From a virus, in IMG/VR virus record IMGVR_UViG_3300044713_000004, positions 1 to 44,356 of that record: 44,356 bases of DNA. One strand, 5' to 3'. The notes under the pieces were generated by a model. The model made no database searches. It was not told the origin of the DNA and saw only the letters and a program-made list of their open reading frames with translations. The first letter of the stretch is position 1; each line of letters starts with the position of its first letter. Made by a program: the position numbers and the translations under genes. Below are positions 23,609-30,397 of this stretch, one piece after another.

Positions 23609-24429
23609 CAGAACACCGGCTTCTTCATTGAATAGTATGGGTCCCACTTCTTTGCATGTACCGTGTCGCCGGATCGTGCCAGACACGCATCCTGCATCGG
23701 GCACCACTTGCAGGTGAACTGCACATCGGCAGGGTACTCGTCCCGCTTCTCCGCGTCCACCATCTCCTTGTAGATCTTTCCGTACCGCTCCCCGACCTGT
23801 TCGTCGGTGAGCTGGGGGGTGTGCCAGTGGAACTTGCCGTCACGCGCCATGAAGTAGGCAACGTCCTTGACGTCAGTCCCTTCAGCACGCCGCCAGAGGG
23901 CGGCGTACGTCTCCAGCTGGAACCAGTCCTTAGGCTTGGTCTTGCCGGTCTTGATGTCGATGATCCGAACGTTCTGGAAGTTATCGTCATACTGAACCCG
24001 ATCGGCGAATGCCTTGATGGGGACTGGGCACCCTGGAAGATTTCCAGTTAGATCGTACTCAACCATTTCTCCTGCTGGCCTGACCGTGTCTCGCCAGTTC
24101 TTCACGCAGCGAGGACCGATCTCAAGCCAGTCGTCGCAGCTCTCCGGAGCTTGGGGTGAGCCACCGGAGAGCCACAACTTAGTGTCCCAGTAGATGCCTT
24201 CGTCTGCTTCCATCAGACGTGCAACTTCTGGATAGAAGTACGACTCAAAGGTGACGCCATTCTCGACCCTTCCAAGGTCGAGTTCCTCGGTCATCTTATG
24301 AACCGCACTTCCGCCCGCAAAGTATACAGCTGGCCTTGCGGGAGCCTTTGCAACCTTCTCCAACATCCACTTGTGCTTACAGCGTTCCCAAGTGGTGAGC
24401 GTCGAATACGACAAGTGCTCTGGGGTCAT
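23608..24429 (-). CDS. Cas4/RecB-like PD-(D/E)XK exonuclease with Fe-S-type cysteines
   Basis: The product has 273 residues. YSTLTTWERCKHKWML at the N-terminus supplies Cys17. FADRVQYDD and IIDIKTGKTK (about 140-165) provide the nuclease Asp and the D-x-K core, with FQLETYAALW following. The C-terminus has CKWCPMQDAC, a C-x2-C-x5-C set that with Cys17 makes the four-cysteine pattern of Cas4/AddB-like nucleases. The likely role is resection of DNA ends for recombination-dependent replication. It lies 17 bases downstream of the WhiB-like gene, in a junction that contains a TGTAGCAG motif. Confidence 0.87.
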   Translation of the reverse strand: MTPEHLSYSTLTTWERCKHKWMLEKVAKAPARPAVYFAGGSAVHKMTEELDLGRVENGVTFESYFYPEVARLMEADEGIYWDTKLWLSGGSPQAPESCDDWLEIGPRCVKNWRDTVRPAGEMVEYDLTGNLPGCPVPIKAFADRVQYDDNFQNVRIIDIKTGKTKPKDWFQLETYAALWRRAEGTDVKDVAYFMARDGKFHWHTPQLTDEQVGERYGKIYKEMVDAEKRDEYPADVQFTCKWCPMQDACLARSGDTVHAKKWDPYYSMKKPVF

Positions 24430-24437
24430 CCCTCAAT

Positions 24438-24454
24438 TGTAGCAGGTCACTGAC
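24438..24454. promoter_or_regulatory. Imperfect copy of the TGTAGCAG operator-like motif
   Basis: TGTAGCAGGTCACTGAC spans the end of the WhiB-like gene and the 17-base gap before the nuclease gene. It matches the palindrome at 25097-25117 over most of one arm and the centre, with one base missing. It could serve as a secondary binding site. Confidence 0.35.
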
Positions 24455-25073
24455 CCTTTTCGGAACGGCAGGCTGCGCATCGGCGCACCCTGTAGTCCTT
24501 ACCATTCCTCTTGATCGTCTGGTATCGGGTGTTCTCTTCGTTGTACTCATGACCACGAGGGCAATGGGTCTTCTCCCGATTGAAGCTGTAGCCCTCCTCT
24601 CTGACTTCATCGCTGCTCTCGCGGCGACGCCTGGTGACATTGTCGCACTCACGCTTGCGGTCAATCTGGCACCGGCGGCAGCTGTCACGCGGAGAGAGGG
24701 CCCCTGGGGCCGTAATGTCGTGCCCGTTGGAGCAGAACCCAGCCCGCTTCTGTTCGGCCGTTACGCGGTGCATTCCGCGCCCCTCGGGGGGTGCGGCACT
24801 AACCAGTGGACGAAAGGCTGTCGGCAGGCACCCACCACGAGTGGTCCACTTGCGGTCTTCGGCGTCAGAGGCGAGCAAGCAGGCGGTCTGAACTGGGCAA
24901 TAGCGGCAGATCTCCTGACCTGCTAGCAATAGGGCAGCATCATCTGAACTGTGGTATCCAGACCGATTCTTCTGGTCGGAAAGCTCCCACTGAACAGGGT
25001 TCTTTCCCCGGCAGGCTGCTTCATGCAGCCATTCATCTGAGTCAGTCCTGATCTCTGAAGCAAAGCCAACCAT
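24447..25073 (-). CDS. WhiB-family regulator fused to two zinc-ribbon modules
   Basis: The product has 208 residues, starting at ATG with AGAGGAG. Residues 15-90 are a WhiB domain: Cys21, then CRYC and Cys65 (C56-x2-C59-x5-C65), followed by a glycine turn TRGGCLPTAFR. WhiB proteins bind a 4Fe-4S cluster and act on the principal sigma factor in actinobacteria. Residues 111-140 and 168-205 each hold C-x3-H plus C-x2-C (Cys114/His118/Cys132/Cys135 and Cys171/His175/Cys199/Cys202), resembling the zinc ribbons that accompany HNH-type phage proteins. It is the first gene of the early minus operon and has a perfect palindrome upstream. It is probably a phage regulator of host or phage transcription. 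Confidence 0.88.
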   Translation of the reverse strand: MVGFASEIRTDSDEWLHEAACRGKNPVQWELSDQKNRSGYHSSDDAALLLAGQEICRYCPVQTACLLASDAEDRKWTTRGGCLPTAFRPLVSAAPPEGRGMHRVTAEQKRAGFCSNGHDITAPGALSPRDSCRRCQIDRKRECDNVTRRRRESSDEVREEGYSFNREKTHCPRGHEYNEENTRYQTIKRNGKDYRVRRCAACRSEKGQ

Positions 25074-25096
25074 GTCATCTCCTCTGACTACACAGT

Positions 25097-25117
25097 TGTA
25101 GCAGTGTCACTGCTACA
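25097..25117. promoter_or_regulatory. 21-bp perfect palindrome, candidate operator
   Basis: TGTAGCAGTG (25097-25106) and CACTGCTACA (25108-25117) flank a single central T. It lies 24-44 bases upstream of the WhiB-like start, between that gene and its presumed promoter. Strict symmetry of this length suggests binding of a dimeric regulator. Half-site matches TGTAGCAG(TG) occur in the noncoding region at 34223 and 34425. Confidence 0.6.
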
Positions 25118-25170
25118 CAAGGAGTAGTCCTATTGTCATCATGTATTGAACAAGTTAGTTACTGGTAATG

Positions 25171-25193
25171 AAGATCCCCTTCAGGGGGATCTT
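25171..25193. terminator. Hairpin, candidate terminator or attenuator
   Basis: AAGATCCCC and GGGGATCTT form a perfect 9-bp stem around TTCAG. It lies a few bases after the TTACTGGTAA box. No clear T-run follows on the plus strand. Confidence 0.5.
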
Positions 25194-25512
25194 CTAATCC
25201 GGGGAGAAGATGAACTACATCCGGAGGAATGGGTACCCATGGACAGGAGCCTTAGCGACTGACCAATGGGAACAGGTTCATCCATGGATCAGGCCACCCC
25301 TTAGGGTGGCCATCCGTGATCCGACAGGGTCAGACCTATCCTTAAGCAGTTGTTCACCCATCCCCTGCTCCGCTAGGGCTGCGCAGGGATCGTCCTGGTG
25401 GATCACTGTTTGGACCAGGTTGAACAACAACCTAAAAGAAGGATGCCCGCTTCAAACCTGCCTTAAACCTGTGATCTGCGTCACATCTCGCAGGCACACA
25501 GTTCCTCCTTAT

Positions 25513-25533
25513 CTGATATCAGTATGTTACAAT
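25513..25533 (+). promoter_or_regulatory. Leaderless extended -10 promoter with overlapping palindrome
   Basis: TGT-TACAAT (25525-25533) is an extended -10 element, and the expected start falls on the A of the ATG at 25540, giving a leaderless mRNA. The -35 region is weak. The perfect palindrome CTGATATCAG (25513-25522) lies just upstream within the spacer, where a bound protein would block or recruit polymerase. Confidence 0.6.
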
Positions 25534-25539
25534 CAAGCC

Positions 25540-26292
25540 ATGACTAAAAAGGTGATGATCGTTCCCGATCTTCAGGTCCCCTACCACTCAGTCAGCTTCG
25601 TAAAGAAGCTGATCCAGGTGGCCAAGGACTGGCAGCCTGACACCATCTGTTTCATCGGGGATGTCTTGGATTTTCCGGAGGTGAGCAGGTGGACCAAGAG
25701 TGGTCGTGGTGAGTTCGAGCCGACGCTTCAGGCGTCGCTCGACAAGGGCATCACCATCCTTGGACAGTTCCGATTGGCCGCCCCGAAGGCGGACATTCGG
25801 TACAAGATGGGAAACCATGACGAGCGACTGGAGAAGTACATCAATGACTACGCCCCCGCCCTGCGAAGCCTGCGGACATCCGATATCGGATACCAGCTCG
25901 GACTGGACCAGCTTGAGATCAAAATCGAGCGAGACCCGTTCCTTCTGACACCGGACGTGTTGGCTGTCCATGGACATGAGCGAGCGTACAGCTCAGTTCT
26001 GGGCCGCTATGAGGGGGAGCGCATCAAGCAGTATGGTCTCTCTGTCGTTTCCGGCCACACGCACACCCCAGTCCTGATCACCACCGCTACAGGCTTCGGC
26101 CTCAAGCAGAAACACCGCTTCGGGATGAACGTGGGCCACGGTATGGATCCCAAGAAGTGCGGATACACCAAGGACGGATACCTGAACTGGTGCCAGGGGT
26201 TCGGTGTGATTGAAGTGGTCAACGGTGTCTCGTATCCCACCCTTGTCACTGCCCCGGCCGGTCACTTCATGTTCATGGGAGAGAAGTACTGA
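25540..26292 (+). CDS. Calcineurin-like metallophosphoesterase
   Basis: The product has 250 residues from ATG 25540. Metal-binding motifs are in order: VPDLQVPY (Asp10; the family usually has D-x-H, here D-L-Q), GDVLDF (40-45), GNHDER (91-96), VHGHE (143-147) and GHTHTP (172-177). Enzymes of this fold hydrolyse phosphodiesters, including nucleic acids and nucleotides. No ribosome site precedes the ATG, but a -10 box ends 6 bases before it, so translation is probably leaderless. A longer frame starting at 25210 was rejected because the added part crosses hairpins and has no protein character. It is coupled to the sigma factor gene (TGATG). Confidence 0.87.
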   Translation: MTKKVMIVPDLQVPYHSVSFVKKLIQVAKDWQPDTICFIGDVLDFPEVSRWTKSGRGEFEPTLQASLDKGITILGQFRLAAPKADIRYKMGNHDERLEKYINDYAPALRSLRTSDIGYQLGLDQLEIKIERDPFLLTPDVLAVHGHERAYSSVLGRYEGERIKQYGLSVVSGHTHTPVLITTATGFGLKQKHRFGMNVGHGMDPKKCGYTKDGYLNWCQGFGVIEVVNGVSYPTLVTAPAGHFMFMGEKY

Positions 26293-26978
26293 TGACTGAC
26301 GACCTGTTCGCGTTCTACAACGAGCACATCACCAGTGCAGCCCGCGCCATTGGGCGCGGGTACTACAACTACACCTCGGTTCCTGACATTGAGCAGGAGC
26401 TCTGGATGGGGCTGTACAAGCAGCCCGCACTGTTCCGCAAGTACAAGGACCAGTGGCCCGAGTCTCGTGGCTTCCTGGTGTCATTGCTCAAGCGGAAGGC
26501 CTACACATACTGCAACCGAGAGCGTGACATCGCCCTCGGGATCACTCCAGAGAAGCGTGAGTCGTCCTACTCGGTGGCTGTGGTGCGTGAGCTGCTGCCT
26601 GACGTGTTCGACTACCAAGACTGGCAGTCGTTCGCTCAGAAGACGGACAGCCAGGCCAAGGCCAAGCGTCTTGAGGCCACGTCTGACCGCCTCGCCATGC
26701 TCATCGACGTCAAGACTGCCGTCGACAAGCTTGACTCTCGCAACTACAGCATCGTCATTGCGGTGTTCAAGCACCAGTACGACGATGCTCAGCTTGCCGA
26801 GATGCTGGAGATTTCGACTGGATCGGTGAAGACCACCATCAATCGGGCACTCAATGCTCTCGTCAAGATCCTGTCACCCGATGTGGCCGCAGCCGATCGG
26901 GAGTATGTGGGCACTCGCAAGGTGAAGTCCAACGCTGCCTCGCGGGCAGAGGTCTCCAACGCCTACGAAGGTGCATGA
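26292..26978 (+). CDS. Sigma-70-family-like RNA polymerase sigma factor
   Basis: The product has 228 residues. Residues 10-75 resemble sigma region 2 (HITSAARAIGRGYYNYTSV, DIEQELWMGLYKQP, FLVSLLKRKAYTYCNRER). Residues 150-195 resemble region 4 with a helix-turn-helix (IVIAVFKHQYDDAQLAEMLE, then ISTGSVKTTINRALNAL). It likely redirects host RNA polymerase to phage promoters, perhaps the late ones, since the phage has no RNA polymerase. The C-terminus (ADREYVGTRKVKSNAAS) is basic. It is in an operon with the phosphoesterase and followed by a coupled gene (ATGA). Confidence 0.82.
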   Translation: MTDDLFAFYNEHITSAARAIGRGYYNYTSVPDIEQELWMGLYKQPALFRKYKDQWPESRGFLVSLLKRKAYTYCNRERDIALGITPEKRESSYSVAVVRELLPDVFDYQDWQSFAQKTDSQAKAKRLEATSDRLAMLIDVKTAVDKLDSRNYSIVIAVFKHQYDDAQLAEMLEISTGSVKTTINRALNALVKILSPDVAAADREYVGTRKVKSNAASRAEVSNAYEGA

Positions 26979-27388
26979 TGGGGTTCTCCGAGCGGTTCAC
27001 CGAAGAGGAGCGCCAGGAGTTGGCCGCAGCCAACGCCGTACGCGCTCGCATCAAGGCTCAGCGCCGCAACAGGCAGGCTGTTGCCGATGAAGCCGCCAGG
27101 GTCCGTGAGGCGCAGCACAAGGCCCTTGAGGAGGCCAAGGCTGCCGCCAGGCGGGCCGCCAAGAAGGACTTCGATGACCGTCTGCGACGCGTCCTCTTGG
27201 GGCTCTCTCGGGATCTGTACGAAAATGATCTTGGACTCGTTGGAATGTTCCCCAAGGACTCCAGCCATCGCGTAGAAGTCTTCACGATTTCCGACCGCAA
27301 GGGAGCGGCCGGAGCTGAGTACAACCCATATCCCCAGCATGACACCCTGGTGTACTGGGTGCACGGCAAGGGCTTCGAGTGGGAGTAA
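26975..27388 (+). CDS. Coiled-coil protein of unknown function
   Basis: The product has 137 residues, starting at ATG overlapping the sigma factor stop. Residues 8-60 are a charged, Ala-rich helix (ERFTEEERQELAAANAVRAR, then EAQHKALEEAKAAARRAAKK), almost certainly a coiled coil. The C-terminal half is globular and ends YPQHDTLVYWVHGKGFEWE. It may be a partner or anti-factor for the sigma protein. That is inferred from the operon only. Confidence 0.75.
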   Translation: MMGFSERFTEEERQELAAANAVRARIKAQRRNRQAVADEAARVREAQHKALEEAKAAARRAAKKDFDDRLRRVLLGLSRDLYENDLGLVGMFPKDSSHRVEVFTISDRKGAAGAEYNPYPQHDTLVYWVHGKGFEWE

Positions 27389-27404
27389 GAGGAACTGGTG
27401 GATC

Positions 27405-27427
27405 GGCACAGCCTTCAAGGCTGTGCC
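27405..27427. terminator. Terminator between convergent operons
   Basis: GGCACAGCC-TTCAA-GGCTGTGCC makes a perfect 9-bp stem, 17 bases after the plus-strand stop and 7 bases before the end of the minus-strand gene at 27434. Its position between converging operons supports termination. Confidence 0.75.
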
Positions 27428-27431
27428 TCAC

Positions 27432-27445
27432 CATCAATCACTCTT
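27432..27445. repeat. 14-bp direct repeat, copy 1 (flanks gene 27434-27664)
   Basis: CATCAATCACTCTT here is identical to 27662-27675. On the minus strand it reads AAGAGTGATTGATG, containing the Lys-Ser-Asp codons and TGA stop of the gene at 27434. The other copy contains the same end of the upstream gene. Confidence 0.85.
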
Positions 27446-27664
27446 GCGAGGATTGCGACATTGAGCGCCGTAGATGTGTGAACGCTTTACGTGGTCGATC
27501 ACGCAGAAGCCATCCTCATCCAGGTTGCCATCCCAGACGCATGGCGACAGGTCTGTCTCATGGTTGGCACAACGAGCCATTCCGTAATCGAAATGACTAG
27601 CCTTTACCTCACACCAGTCGCGCCCATCTAGATGGGCGCACATCTCAACTATGGTCCCGTGCAT
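27434..27664 (-). CDS. Small Cys/His protein, possible gene cassette
   Basis: The product has 76 residues from ATG 27664 overlapping the previous stop (TGATG). Four Cys and several His are spread along it (TIVEMCAHLDGRDWCEVKAS, then RCANHETDLSPC, then YGAQC), suggesting one or two metal sites. The gene is flanked exactly by a 14-bp direct repeat covering the end of the upstream gene and its own end, as though it had been inserted at or duplicated from a stop/start junction. No family is recognised. Confidence 0.7.
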   Translation of the reverse strand: MHGTIVEMCAHLDGRDWCEVKASHFDYGMARCANHETDLSPCVWDGNLDEDGFCVIDHVKRSHIYGAQCRNPRKSD

Positions 27665-27675
27665 CAATCACTCTT
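27662..27675. repeat. 14-bp direct repeat, copy 2
   Basis: Identical to 27432-27445. It contains the last codons and stop of the small membrane protein gene at 27664-27828. Confidence 0.85.
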
Positions 27676-27828
27676 ATTGAGAGCCATGTAGATCATGAAG
27701 CAGCTGGCCTCAAGGATGAGACCATAGAGGAACATCAGGTTGTCGTGGCTGAGAATGCCGATGACCATCGTCAGGATATTGACGGCCATGCTCGCCAGCA
27801 TGAGCAGCTTGGCAGTGTGGTTACTCAC
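27664..27828 (-). CDS. Small membrane protein
   Basis: The product has 54 residues from GTG 27828 overlapping the previous stop (GTGA). Two hydrophobic helices are visible: LLMLASMAVNILTMVIGIL (about 8-26) and LMFLYGLILEASCFMIYMA (about 31-49), with a short polar end. It is probably an inner-membrane protein of the accessory region, for example for exclusion or membrane remodelling. The function is unknown. Confidence 0.7.
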   Translation of the reverse strand: MSNHTAKLLMLASMAVNILTMVIGILSHDNLMFLYGLILEASCFMIYMALNKSD

Positions 27829-28376
27829 TTGGCCTTCTTGTAGTTGCGAAAATTGCCATCCCGATAGGCGACCTCGTTCAACAGGGCAACAATGACGTCA
27901 CCATGACCGCGTGTCACATCTACCTGGGCGTACATCTTGCCATGACGACGGAACACGCAGGTGACCCTGTAGTGGTGCCCGCTGTAGTGGACCCACTCGT
28001 CGCCCTCCTCGAAGAAGGGCTCAGCCTTGGTGTACCTCAGAGAGGGTCCATCGGGGGTTTCCATGGCCTCACCGATGGTGTCATATGCGGCATTCCAGGA
28101 GATGAGGAAATTCTTCTCACCGACTGCCGTCACGGTGTATTCGATCTTTGTATCCTTGCCAACGTACTTGTCGCCAACCTTGGGCCCCTCAGGGGCCTGC
28201 ACTTCCTCCACCAGGTCGTAGTATGTGTCAATGACGCAATCATTGAGTTCAGCGGTGTCGCCATCACGGTATCGAGCCCTGAAGATGCCATTCGAGTTCG
28301 GATCGGCGAGAACTTCAAATCCCCAATCCGACCTCTCCCTGTCCTGGTACTTCTGGCCCTTCTTGATGCTAGTCAT
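27825..28376 (-). CDS. Accessory protein with two similar beta modules
   Basis: The product has 183 residues. Two parts look alike: KKGQKYQDRERSDWGFEVLA at the start, and PKVGDKYVGKDTKIEYTVTA at about 65-84. Each starts with a G-x-K-Y turn and runs into SH3-like strands, with a third turn near FFEEGDEWVHYSGHHYRVTC. This suggests two or three SH3-like barrels. The enzymatic role is unknown. The gene is in the small-gene array and is coupled on both sides. Confidence 0.7.
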   Translation of the reverse strand: MTSIKKGQKYQDRERSDWGFEVLADPNSNGIFRARYRDGDTAELNDCVIDTYYDLVEEVQAPEGPKVGDKYVGKDTKIEYTVTAVGEKNFLISWNAAYDTIGEAMETPDGPSLRYTKAEPFFEEGDEWVHYSGHHYRVTCVFRRHGKMYAQVDVTRGHGDVIVALLNEVAYRDGNFRNYKKAK

Positions 28377-28569
28377 TACCAGCCATCCTTCGGATCAGAA
28401 CTGAAGCCCTAAGGGATTCGTTCAAGATCGGCCCCCAGGTGTCCGTTATGAGCTTGCCAAATGGAGTCATCTTAGGCTGCTTAGCCAGGTTGACTCTGCC
28501 AGTGTTCTCATAATGGCCTTCGCAGTGCTCACAGTCGCACCAGGTCGTCTCGTAGACATAAAGGCCCAT
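28369..28569 (-). CDS. Small Cys-rich accessory protein
   Basis: The product has 66 residues from ATG at 28569, one base overlapping the previous stop (TAATG). It has a CDCEHCEGH cluster at residues 11-19, likely a small metal site, and an otherwise polar sequence with a basic end (LRASVLIRRMAGND). No family is recognised. Confidence 0.7.
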   Translation of the reverse strand: MGLYVYETTWCDCEHCEGHYENTGRVNLAKQPKMTPFGKLITDTWGPILNESLRASVLIRRMAGND

Positions 28570-29036
28570 TACCAGCCTCCCTTCTCTCTCCAGTGCTCAA
28601 CGTTCTCGTCGTAGTTCACCCAAGTCCACTGGTCAAGCTCATCCTTGAGCCAGCCGTGATGCAGTGAGCAGCACGGCGTAGTCGGTTCAGGCTTCACCTT
28701 GTTCCAGGCTACTCGGGCGGATCCAATGGCTGGAGGCAGGATGGGCACAGCTCGCCATCGTCCATTTCCCCGGTGAGTGAGTGGATCATTTGAAAAGCGC
28801 TCACCAATGCCAGCAGCCTGACGTTCAGTGTTGAATGGTCCACTGGCAAAGAGGTGATAGTCGGGGCAGTCTGGCCATTTGAGGTTGGCGACCACGACGA
28901 ATCGCTTTGCATTCTCTCTCACCTCGTTCAGCGCTTCAATGAGCGCGTCAGCAGCCTCATCCTCGGAGTAGTCATCCCACTCCGGAGACTGCATCACTTT
29001 GAGCAGAGCCTTACGCTCTGCTGCTGGGATCGCCAT
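28569..29036 (-). CDS. Accessory protein of unknown function
   Basis: The product has 155 residues from ATG 29036, preceded by AAGGAG. It has a helical N-terminus (PAAERKALLKVMQSPEWDDY, then EDEAADALIEALNEVRENAK), a beta part (FVVVANLKWPDCPDYHLFAS) and a C-terminal region with CCSLHHGWLKDE. The longer frame up to 29153 was rejected because it crosses the hairpin at 29127-29146. The N-terminus could regulate, but no motif identifies it. Confidence 0.7.
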   Translation of the reverse strand: MAIPAAERKALLKVMQSPEWDDYSEDEAADALIEALNEVRENAKRFVVVANLKWPDCPDYHLFASGPFNTERQAAGIGERFSNDPLTHRGNGRWRAVPILPPAIGSARVAWNKVKPEPTTPCCSLHHGWLKDELDQWTWVNYDENVEHWREKGGW

Positions 29037-29126
29037 AATTCTCCTTGACTGTCGATCCTTAGGCCAGTCCGGGAATCGGAGAGAGGGAGAGAGGCCCCTC
29101 CGACTCAACCGGACTGACTTAGGGAC

Positions 29127-29146
29127 CGACAGGCATAAGCCTGTCG
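29127..29146 (-). other. Intergenic hairpin (start-associated type)
   Basis: CGACAGGC-ATAA-GCCTGTCG is a perfect 8-bp stem between the stop at 29160 and the start at 29036. It is one of the series of hairpins placed between genes of this array. Confidence 0.7.
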
Positions 29147-29159
29147 ATTCCATTTCACC

Positions 29160-29537
29160 CTACAGTGAGTCTCCAAACCGCTCGATCAGGTCAGCGATCT
29201 GGTCGAAAGTGAGACCAGCATCGTCGTTCAGGTTGGTCAGATACGGAGCGTGATCAGTATCGCGCTCGTTGGGCATTCCGGGCAGCTCGCCGTACTGATC
29301 ACTGAGTTCAGCCCAGTTGAGAATGGGGTTCTGGGGCAGGTCGTAGTTGCCGTAGTAACCGACGCGGCCAGAGTCCTCGCTCAGGTGCTCACGCTCATAC
29401 TGGTGATCATCCATGTACAGCTCACAGAGCACGCCGAAGCAGCAGAACCGGTTCTCCCTGTTCAGACTGTACGCGCCCTGCTGGTACTGGCCGGAGCGCA
29501 GTGCCAGGACCCAACGGTCCTGGATGTCCTTGTTCAT
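29160..29537 (-). CDS. Conserved-type accessory protein with CCFGVLC motif
   Basis: The product has 125 residues. The ATG is preceded by the array module AAGGGAGAGAGAC. The N-terminus (DIQDRWVLALRSGQYQQGAY, then RENRFCCFGVLCELY) is a pattern I recall in many phage and bacterial hypothetical proteins; the double Cys and following Cys may bind metal. The rest is acidic (NLNDDAGLTFDQIADLIERF). The function is unknown. Confidence 0.8.
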   Translation of the reverse strand: MNKDIQDRWVLALRSGQYQQGAYSLNRENRFCCFGVLCELYMDDHQYEREHLSEDSGRVGYYGNYDLPQNPILNWAELSDQYGELPGMPNERDTDHAPYLTNLNDDAGLTFDQIADLIERFGDSL

Positions 29538-29579
29538 GTCTCTCTCCCTTGTTCAATCCCTGCTGATGCAAGGGCACGA

Positions 29580-29601
29580 TGCACCATCAAAGGATGGTGC
29601 A
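29580..29601 (-). other. Intergenic hairpin (start-associated type)
   Basis: TGCACCATC-AAAG-GATGGTGCA is a perfect 9-bp stem between the stop at 29615 and the AAGGGAGAGAGAC module of the gene starting at 29537. Confidence 0.75.
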
Positions 29602-29614
29602 CCATACTCAGGCG

Positions 29615-30313
29615 TCAGATTTCCCCCATGACTGAAACCCAAGGGCTAGTCAGGATGTCAAACTGCTCCGGGGCAACCAGGTCGCGGACGACCAGGGCCC
29701 CAGCGGCATTCCAAGCGGCATTCCAAGCGGCATTCCAAGCGGCATTCCAAGCGGCATCCCGAGTGGCATCCCAAGCGGCATCCCAAGCGGCATCCCAAGC
29801 GGCATCCCGAGCGGCATTCCAAGCGGCATTCCGAGCGGCATTCCGAGCGGCATTCCGAGCGGCATTCCGAGCGGCATTCCAAGCGGCATCCCGAGCGGCA
29901 TTCCGAGCGGCATACCCAGCGGCATACCCAGCGGCATTCCAAGCGGCATACAGTTGGTTGACCTCTTGCAAAGTGAGCATCTTGCACTTTTCGATCAGGC
30001 ACACGACCGCTTCCCCATTGGGACCAAGTGCTTCCCATGCGGGTAGCTCACGAACCACGGTCAGCGTGCAGAATCCACGCTTGTTGTTCTCTTCGGAGAC
30101 CGGCTCACCATCGACCTCAAATAGCCTGCACGGCCACGATCCGCCAATGAGCGTGTCCGCCTTACTAGTGGACGCGTGATAGACGTCAGGGGAGCAGCAG
30201 GGGCCGCCAGGCAGCTTGGGGAGCTGCTCACCAGTGCCGCAGATCGCGGCATAGTCAACAGTTCCCGAGTAGAAGTCTTTCCCATCGGGGCGCACTGCCT
30301 TGTAGAAGATCAT
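29615..30313 (-). CDS. Accessory protein with 20-fold tetrapeptide repeat
   Basis: The product has 232 residues. The ATG is preceded by GGGAGAGAGAT. Residues 1-120 are globular: [20 protein letters not shown], later [16 protein letters not shown] and [17 protein letters not shown], similar to phage proteins of the DUF7666-like type as I recall them. Residues 124-204 are a perfect tetrapeptide series Ala-Ala-X-Y with X mostly Trp or Arg and Y Asn or Asp, which would form a long amphipathic helix or solenoid. A 28-residue tail follows. The repeat probably changes length by slippage. The function is unknown. Confidence 0.8.
   Translation of the reverse strand: MIFYKAVRPDGKDFYSGTVDYAAICGTGEQLPKLPGGPCCSPDVYHASTSKADTLIGGSWPCRLFEVDGEPVSEENNKRGFCTLTVVRELPAWEALGPNGEAVVCLIEKCKMLTLQEVNQLYAAWNAAGYAAGYAARNAARDAAWNAARNAARNAARNAARNAAWNAARDAAWDAAWDAAWDATRDAAWNAAWNAAWNAAWNAAGALVVRDLVAPEQFDILTSPWVSVMGEI
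29703..29942. repeat. 20 tandem copies of a 12-bp unit
   Basis: Units of the type GCGGCATTCCAA, with C/T, A/G and occasional TACCC changes, follow one another without a break and keep the reading frame of the minus-strand gene 29615-30313. The unit encodes Ala-Ala-(Trp/Arg/Gly)-(Asn/Asp/Tyr) on the minus strand. It is not a CRISPR array: there are no spacers. Confidence 0.95.
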
Positions 30314-30367
30314 ATCTCTCTCCCAGTATTACCTGACGAGCTCGTCAGCACAGGTACTCACCTGTGG

Positions 30368-30387
30368 ACGCGCCTCAATGGGCGCGT
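30368..30387 (-). other. Intergenic hairpin (start-associated type)
   Basis: ACGCGCC-TCAATG-GGCGCGT, a perfect 7-bp stem, lies between the stop at 30398 and the GGGAGAGAGAT module of the gene starting at 30313. Confidence 0.7.
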
Positions 30388-30397
30388 TTCGCTCTGG

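Larger units (their letters stand above)
25074..25539. other. Divergent intergenic regulatory region
   Basis: This 466-base gap separates the minus early operon from the plus island. In order it holds the 21-bp palindrome (25097-25117), a TTACTGGTAA box (25159-25168), a hairpin with AAGATCCCC arms (25171-25193), a hairpin GGCCACCC-CTTA-GGGTGGCC (25292-25311) flanked by GGATCA/TGATCC, and the extended -10 promoter at about 25525-25533. An open frame from 25210 runs into the phosphoesterase gene, but its first 110 residues read through the hairpins and do not look like protein. Confidence 0.7.

Noticed and set aside
25210-25539. 110-codon N-terminal extension of the phosphoesterase from ATG 25210
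   Set aside because: It runs through a perfect hairpin and has no folded-protein character, while a good -10 box precedes the ATG at 25540. A GGGGAGAAG before 25210 keeps a small doubt.
29703-29942. Possible CRISPR array
   Set aside because: The units are contiguous 12-bp repeats without spacers and lie inside a coding frame.
29650-29949. Minus-strand frame encoding a perfect Met-Pro-Leu-Gly repeat
   Set aside because: It is the 12-bp tandem repeat read in another frame. The frame with flanking globular sequence and the GGGAGAGAGAT start module (29615-30313) is the real one.
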